Below are positions 4,422-6,792 of a stretch of 6,792 nt of DNA, piece by piece. Both the position numbers and the translations under genes were made by a program. The notes under the pieces are model-generated. The model was given only the letters and a program-made list of their open reading frames with translations. It ran no database searches and was not told the origin of the DNA. The DNA comes from Bacteroidota bacterium (GTDB taxonomy: Bacteria > CLD3 > SB21): contig JAGQUY010000078.1 in the NCBI GenBank assembly GCA_020438245.1, positions 1 to 6,792 on the forward strand, in the 5' to 3' direction. Position 1 is the stretch's first letter. Each line of letters starts with the position of its first letter.

Positions 4422-6792
4422 TATTAACGAGACAACAGATACCGATTGTCCAAGAGCTGCCTGCGCGATCTCGACCAGATGTCGATGATGGGTGAAAAAC
4501 AGAATTTGAGTTTTATGAGCCAACTGACCAAGGACTTTAAACCCCGCCGCCGCCCGATTGTTATCGAAATTTATGAATAAGTCGTCTGCGACGAACGGAA
4601 GGGCATCCGCACGGGCAAGATAATCTTCCACCGAAGCCACTCGCAACGCCAGATAAAGTTGGTCGGTTGTGCCTGTGCTCAGCCCACCAATACGAACTAA
4701 CTCTCCGTTGGGACGAAGCCCCGCCAGTTGTGCACGATCCTGTTCGTCGAATTCAACCAGGAGATCACTGAAAGAACCATCCGTAAGCGTAGCGAAAATT
4801 TGTCCGGCGCGTTTAAGCAGGGGAGCCTGTTTTTCTCGTCGATAGCGTTCGATAGCCCATTGAAGTAATGTAGCGGCAGAGCGAACGCGCACGAATTGCT
4901 CGGCAACATCCCGCATCTCGGCCAGGGCTGCCTGTCTGACCGTTGCAGCCTCTGCCGCGCGATCGTCACCACCAATGGCATTAAAAGCGTTTCTTGTTTG
5001 GGTACGGTGTTCGGCGGCCTCCGTAAGACGCCCGCGTAATTCCTTCAGATCCTGTTCCAGTGACTCCTCCCGAACACTCACCTGATCAATATCCACGGCT
5101 TCGCATTCTTTATTCAGCTCAGCCAGCGCCAGTCCATCTCCTTCCTTACGGAGCGTGCCGATGGTCCCTGACCGTTCGCTTTCGAGCTCCCGCAACCTGT
5201 CGGATTTGTGAATTGCTCCTTTAAGTTGATCGATATCGTTCACTGCGGCTATTTCTTGGAGGTGTTGAATCGTCTCGCGCGCTTCGCGCCCTGAAATCTC
5301 ACATTCGTCAATCTTCTTTTGCAGCGCTGAAATAGCTGCCTCCCTGTTCTTTTTCTGCTCGCGGATTTGTTTTGTCGTCTCAAGGCGTTGCTCCAACTCA
5401 AGAATCGCGTCCTCGGGTCTGAAATTTGCCAGATCAGTTCCGACAGTACCCACAAGGGCTGAAACATCTTGTGCGAAGACCTCGATATCTCTTTCTATCT
5501 TCTCAATGCGCTCATGGCGTAGTTCATGGATTTTTAACGCACTTTCCCGCATCTGGTCGATTACATCAAGCTGGGAAGTGGCGGCCTCAGGCTGTGTGTT
5601 GGCATCCAGTCCGAGGATTTCAATGGCAGAAGCCCACTCCGTCTGCCACCCCCGCCACGCCGTTTCTGCTGTTTCCAATGCCGTGGCCTTACGGATAGCA
5701 TCAGCTTTCATCTTACGAAGACGATCCTCCAATTGCCGCCTGTTGGCGGCATCTAATTCGTACTTACCCTGAACAGTGGATGCAGCTTCCATGATGATCC
5801 GAAGTGGTTGTTCCTCGTAGTTGCCCGGTTGGCTAGTTATTCCCGTCATTTCGGCGAGGATACGTGCCTTGGCTTTTGATTCCTCCTCCTGCAAAACTTT
5901 CAGTTGCCGGTCGGCCGACTCGTGCCGCTCAATGGCCTCAAGTATTTCATTGCGTGTGGTGAGCCATTCCAGCATTAAATCGGGTTCGGCCGGTTCGAAC
6001 GAAGCTTCGGCCCACATCTCATTCCAGACAGACTCCAATGCGTGGTTTTCTTCGGCCAGCACAATTTCTTCCTCACGCAATCCCTCCAACAGTTCCTGTT
6101 GCTCGCCGATCTGACGGACGGTCATAGCAATCTGGGCCGCTGCCTGCGCATTGTCGTAACGACGATCTGCTAACGTGTCGGCAGCCTTGACGGCGTCTTC
6201 ATACGTCCTAGTCAGATCACCTTCGATGCCTGTAAATATGCGTATTTCATCGTCGGAGATAGAAATACCTTCAACAAAGCGACGCCGGATTAAAGACCAG
6301 CCAGAATCACGAAAATCACGTGTGGCGGTAACGTCTTTAGGGGCAACCGCGTCCTCATCCTGAGCAAGTCTCTCATGGGCTTTTCGATGTCTTGCCAACT
6401 CATGCTCGGCGGTTCGGATACGTTCACGACAAGCCTGCATCCGCTGTTCGGCGTTTCGCCGGTCGTCACGATGGTTTTGTATATTATCGCGTGTAGGTAC
6501 TGGCATTAATGCCAGTACCTGCTCCTCGTCAATCGCAGGCCTAAGGGATCTAAGGCGGCGCTCAATAGCGTTTTTCGCCTCCCGGATTTCGGTTTCGGTG
6601 ATTTTTATCTTTGAGGCAATGTCACCCTCCTCGCGGGTAGCTTTAAGTACGGCGGAGAGTTTTGATACATCAACCGGCGTGCCCATGGCGTCAAGCTCTT
6701 CCTGAACTTCAGCGGTTTGAATTTCCAATTCTTCAACTGCGGCTTTTGCACTTGAAAGGCTGGACGATCGTTCTCCGTGGGAGCTGAGGAGC
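4395..6792 (-). CDS. YhaN/SbcC-like coiled-coil ATPase, 5' end beyond right edge
   Basis: The frame is open from the right edge to TAA at 4395-4397, giving 798 residues of the C-terminal part. Most of it is Glu/Arg/Leu-rich heptad coiled coil (for example EIEVF, LEQRLETTKQIREQKKN), typical of SMC/Rad50/SbcC relatives. The C-terminal ATPase half carries the ABC signature LSTGTTDQLYLAL (about 4645-4682), Walker B LPFVADDLFINFD (about 4563-4601) and the switch His in FFTHHRH (about 4482-4502). This combination matches the YhaN family (COG4717-type AAA_27), DNA-repair-like ATPases normally paired with a YhaO/SbcD metallophosphoesterase. No CxxC zinc hook is visible. Walker A would lie in the missing N-terminus. 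Upstream codons (LLSSHGERSSSLSSAKAAVEE) continue in frame without a stop, so the TTG at 6728 is not the start. The gene converges on ietS. Family assignment is firm at the ATPase end; the substrate and any link with IetAS are unknown. Confidence 0.88.
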   Translation of the reverse strand, partial: LLSSHGERSSSLSSAKAAVEELEIQTAEVQEELDAMGTPVDVSKLSAVLKATREEGDIASKIKITETEIREAKNAIERRLRSLRPAIDEEQVLALMPVPTRDNIQNHRDDRRNAEQRMQACRERIRTAEHELARHRKAHERLAQDEDAVAPKDVTATRDFRDSGWSLIRRRFVEGISISDDEIRIFTGIEGDLTRTYEDAVKAADTLADRRYDNAQAAAQIAMTVRQIGEQQELLEGLREEEIVLAEENHALESVWNEMWAEASFEPAEPDLMLEWLTTRNEILEAIERHESADRQLKVLQEEESKAKARILAEMTGITSQPGNYEEQPLRIIMEAASTVQGKYELDAANRRQLEDRLRKMKADAIRKATALETAETAWRGWQTEWASAIEILGLDANTQPEAATSQLDVIDQMRESALKIHELRHERIEKIERDIEVFAQDVSALVGTVGTDLANFRPEDAILELEQRLETTKQIREQKKNREAAISALQKKIDECEISGREARETIQHLQEIAAVNDIDQLKGAIHKSDRLRELESERSGTIGTLRKEGDGLALAELNKECEAVDIDQVSVREESLEQDLKELRGRLTEAAEHRTQTRNAFNAIGGDDRAAEAATVRQAALAEMRDVAEQFVRVRSAATLLQWAIERYRREKQAPLLKRAGQIFATLTDGSFSDLLVEFDEQDRAQLAGLRPNGELVRIGGLSTGTTDQLYLALRVASVEDYLARADALPFVADDLFINFDNNRAAAGFKVLGQLAHKTQILFFTHHRHLVEIAQAALGQSVSVVSLIEEPADSSI
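6495..6520. repeat. Perfect 26-bp palindrome inside the yhaN-like gene
   Basis: The 13-nt left half AGGTACTGGCATT (6495-6507) is followed with no spacer by its exact reverse complement (6508-6520). It encodes part of QVLALMPVPT near the upstream end of the visible coiled-coil region. A perfect 13-bp arm with zero loop is very unlikely by chance in a window this size. It could bind a dimeric protein or extrude as a cruciform. No second copy was found in the window. Confidence 0.9.

Noticed and set aside
5250..5330. Possible zinc hook (CxxC) in the coiled coil of the SbcC/Rad50 relative
   Set aside because: Only isolated Cys residues are seen (for example DECEISG); no CxxC motif occurs.
5426..6363. 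Several plus-strand ORFs of 60-97 residues
   Set aside because: All antisense to the yhaN-like coiled-coil gene; Ser-rich composition is what the opposite strand of Glu/Arg-rich codons gives.
6726..6728. TTG as the start codon of the yhaN-like gene
   Set aside because: The frame stays open for 21 more codons to the window edge with similar composition, and the N-terminal Walker A half is missing, so the true start lies outside.

Overview
The window looks like accessory DNA (a mobile-element or defence-island segment) from a proteobacterium, most likely an alphaproteobacterium of moderate GC. This rests on a small solo tyrosine recombinase of a type common on proteobacterial plasmids and islands, on an IetAS pair (first characterised on an Agrobacterium Ti plasmid), and on a YhaN-type ATPase. 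No rRNA, tRNA or housekeeping marker is present, so the host assignment is a weak inference.

Layout. At the left edge (1-385, minus strand) is the 5' part of a short tyrosine recombinase gene that runs out of the window. It is transcribed divergently from the next genes across an AT-rich spacer (386-598). That spacer is rich in inverted and direct repeats built on TTTTGGC/TTTTGCC units, including a near-perfect 29-bp palindrome centred on a TTGACA hexamer. Next come two overlapping plus-strand genes. One encodes an AAA+ ATPase (599-1618, IetA-like). The other encodes a large subtilisin-like (S8) serine protease with no signal peptide and an intact Asp/His/Asn/Ser active site (1587-4196, IetS-like). 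After a ~200-bp AT-rich spacer with no gene, a long minus-strand gene (4395-6792, 5' end beyond the window) encodes the coiled-coil and C-terminal ATPase half of a YhaN/SbcC-like protein. A perfect 26-bp palindrome lies inside its coding sequence.

How the genes may work together. The ATPase and the protease almost certainly form one functional unit: they share an operon, overlap by about 32 nt, and match the known IetAS pair. That pair was described as an antitoxin-like ATPase with a toxin-like protease in plasmid incompatibility/stability, and later listed among anti-phage systems. The recombinase is a plausible mobility module, and the repeat-rich spacer may hold its binding sites or operators. 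The YhaN-like ATPase usually pairs with a metallophosphoesterase nuclease (YhaO/SbcD type), which would be expected to the right of the window. Its adjacency to IetAS fits a defence or DNA-processing island, but a functional link is only inferred.
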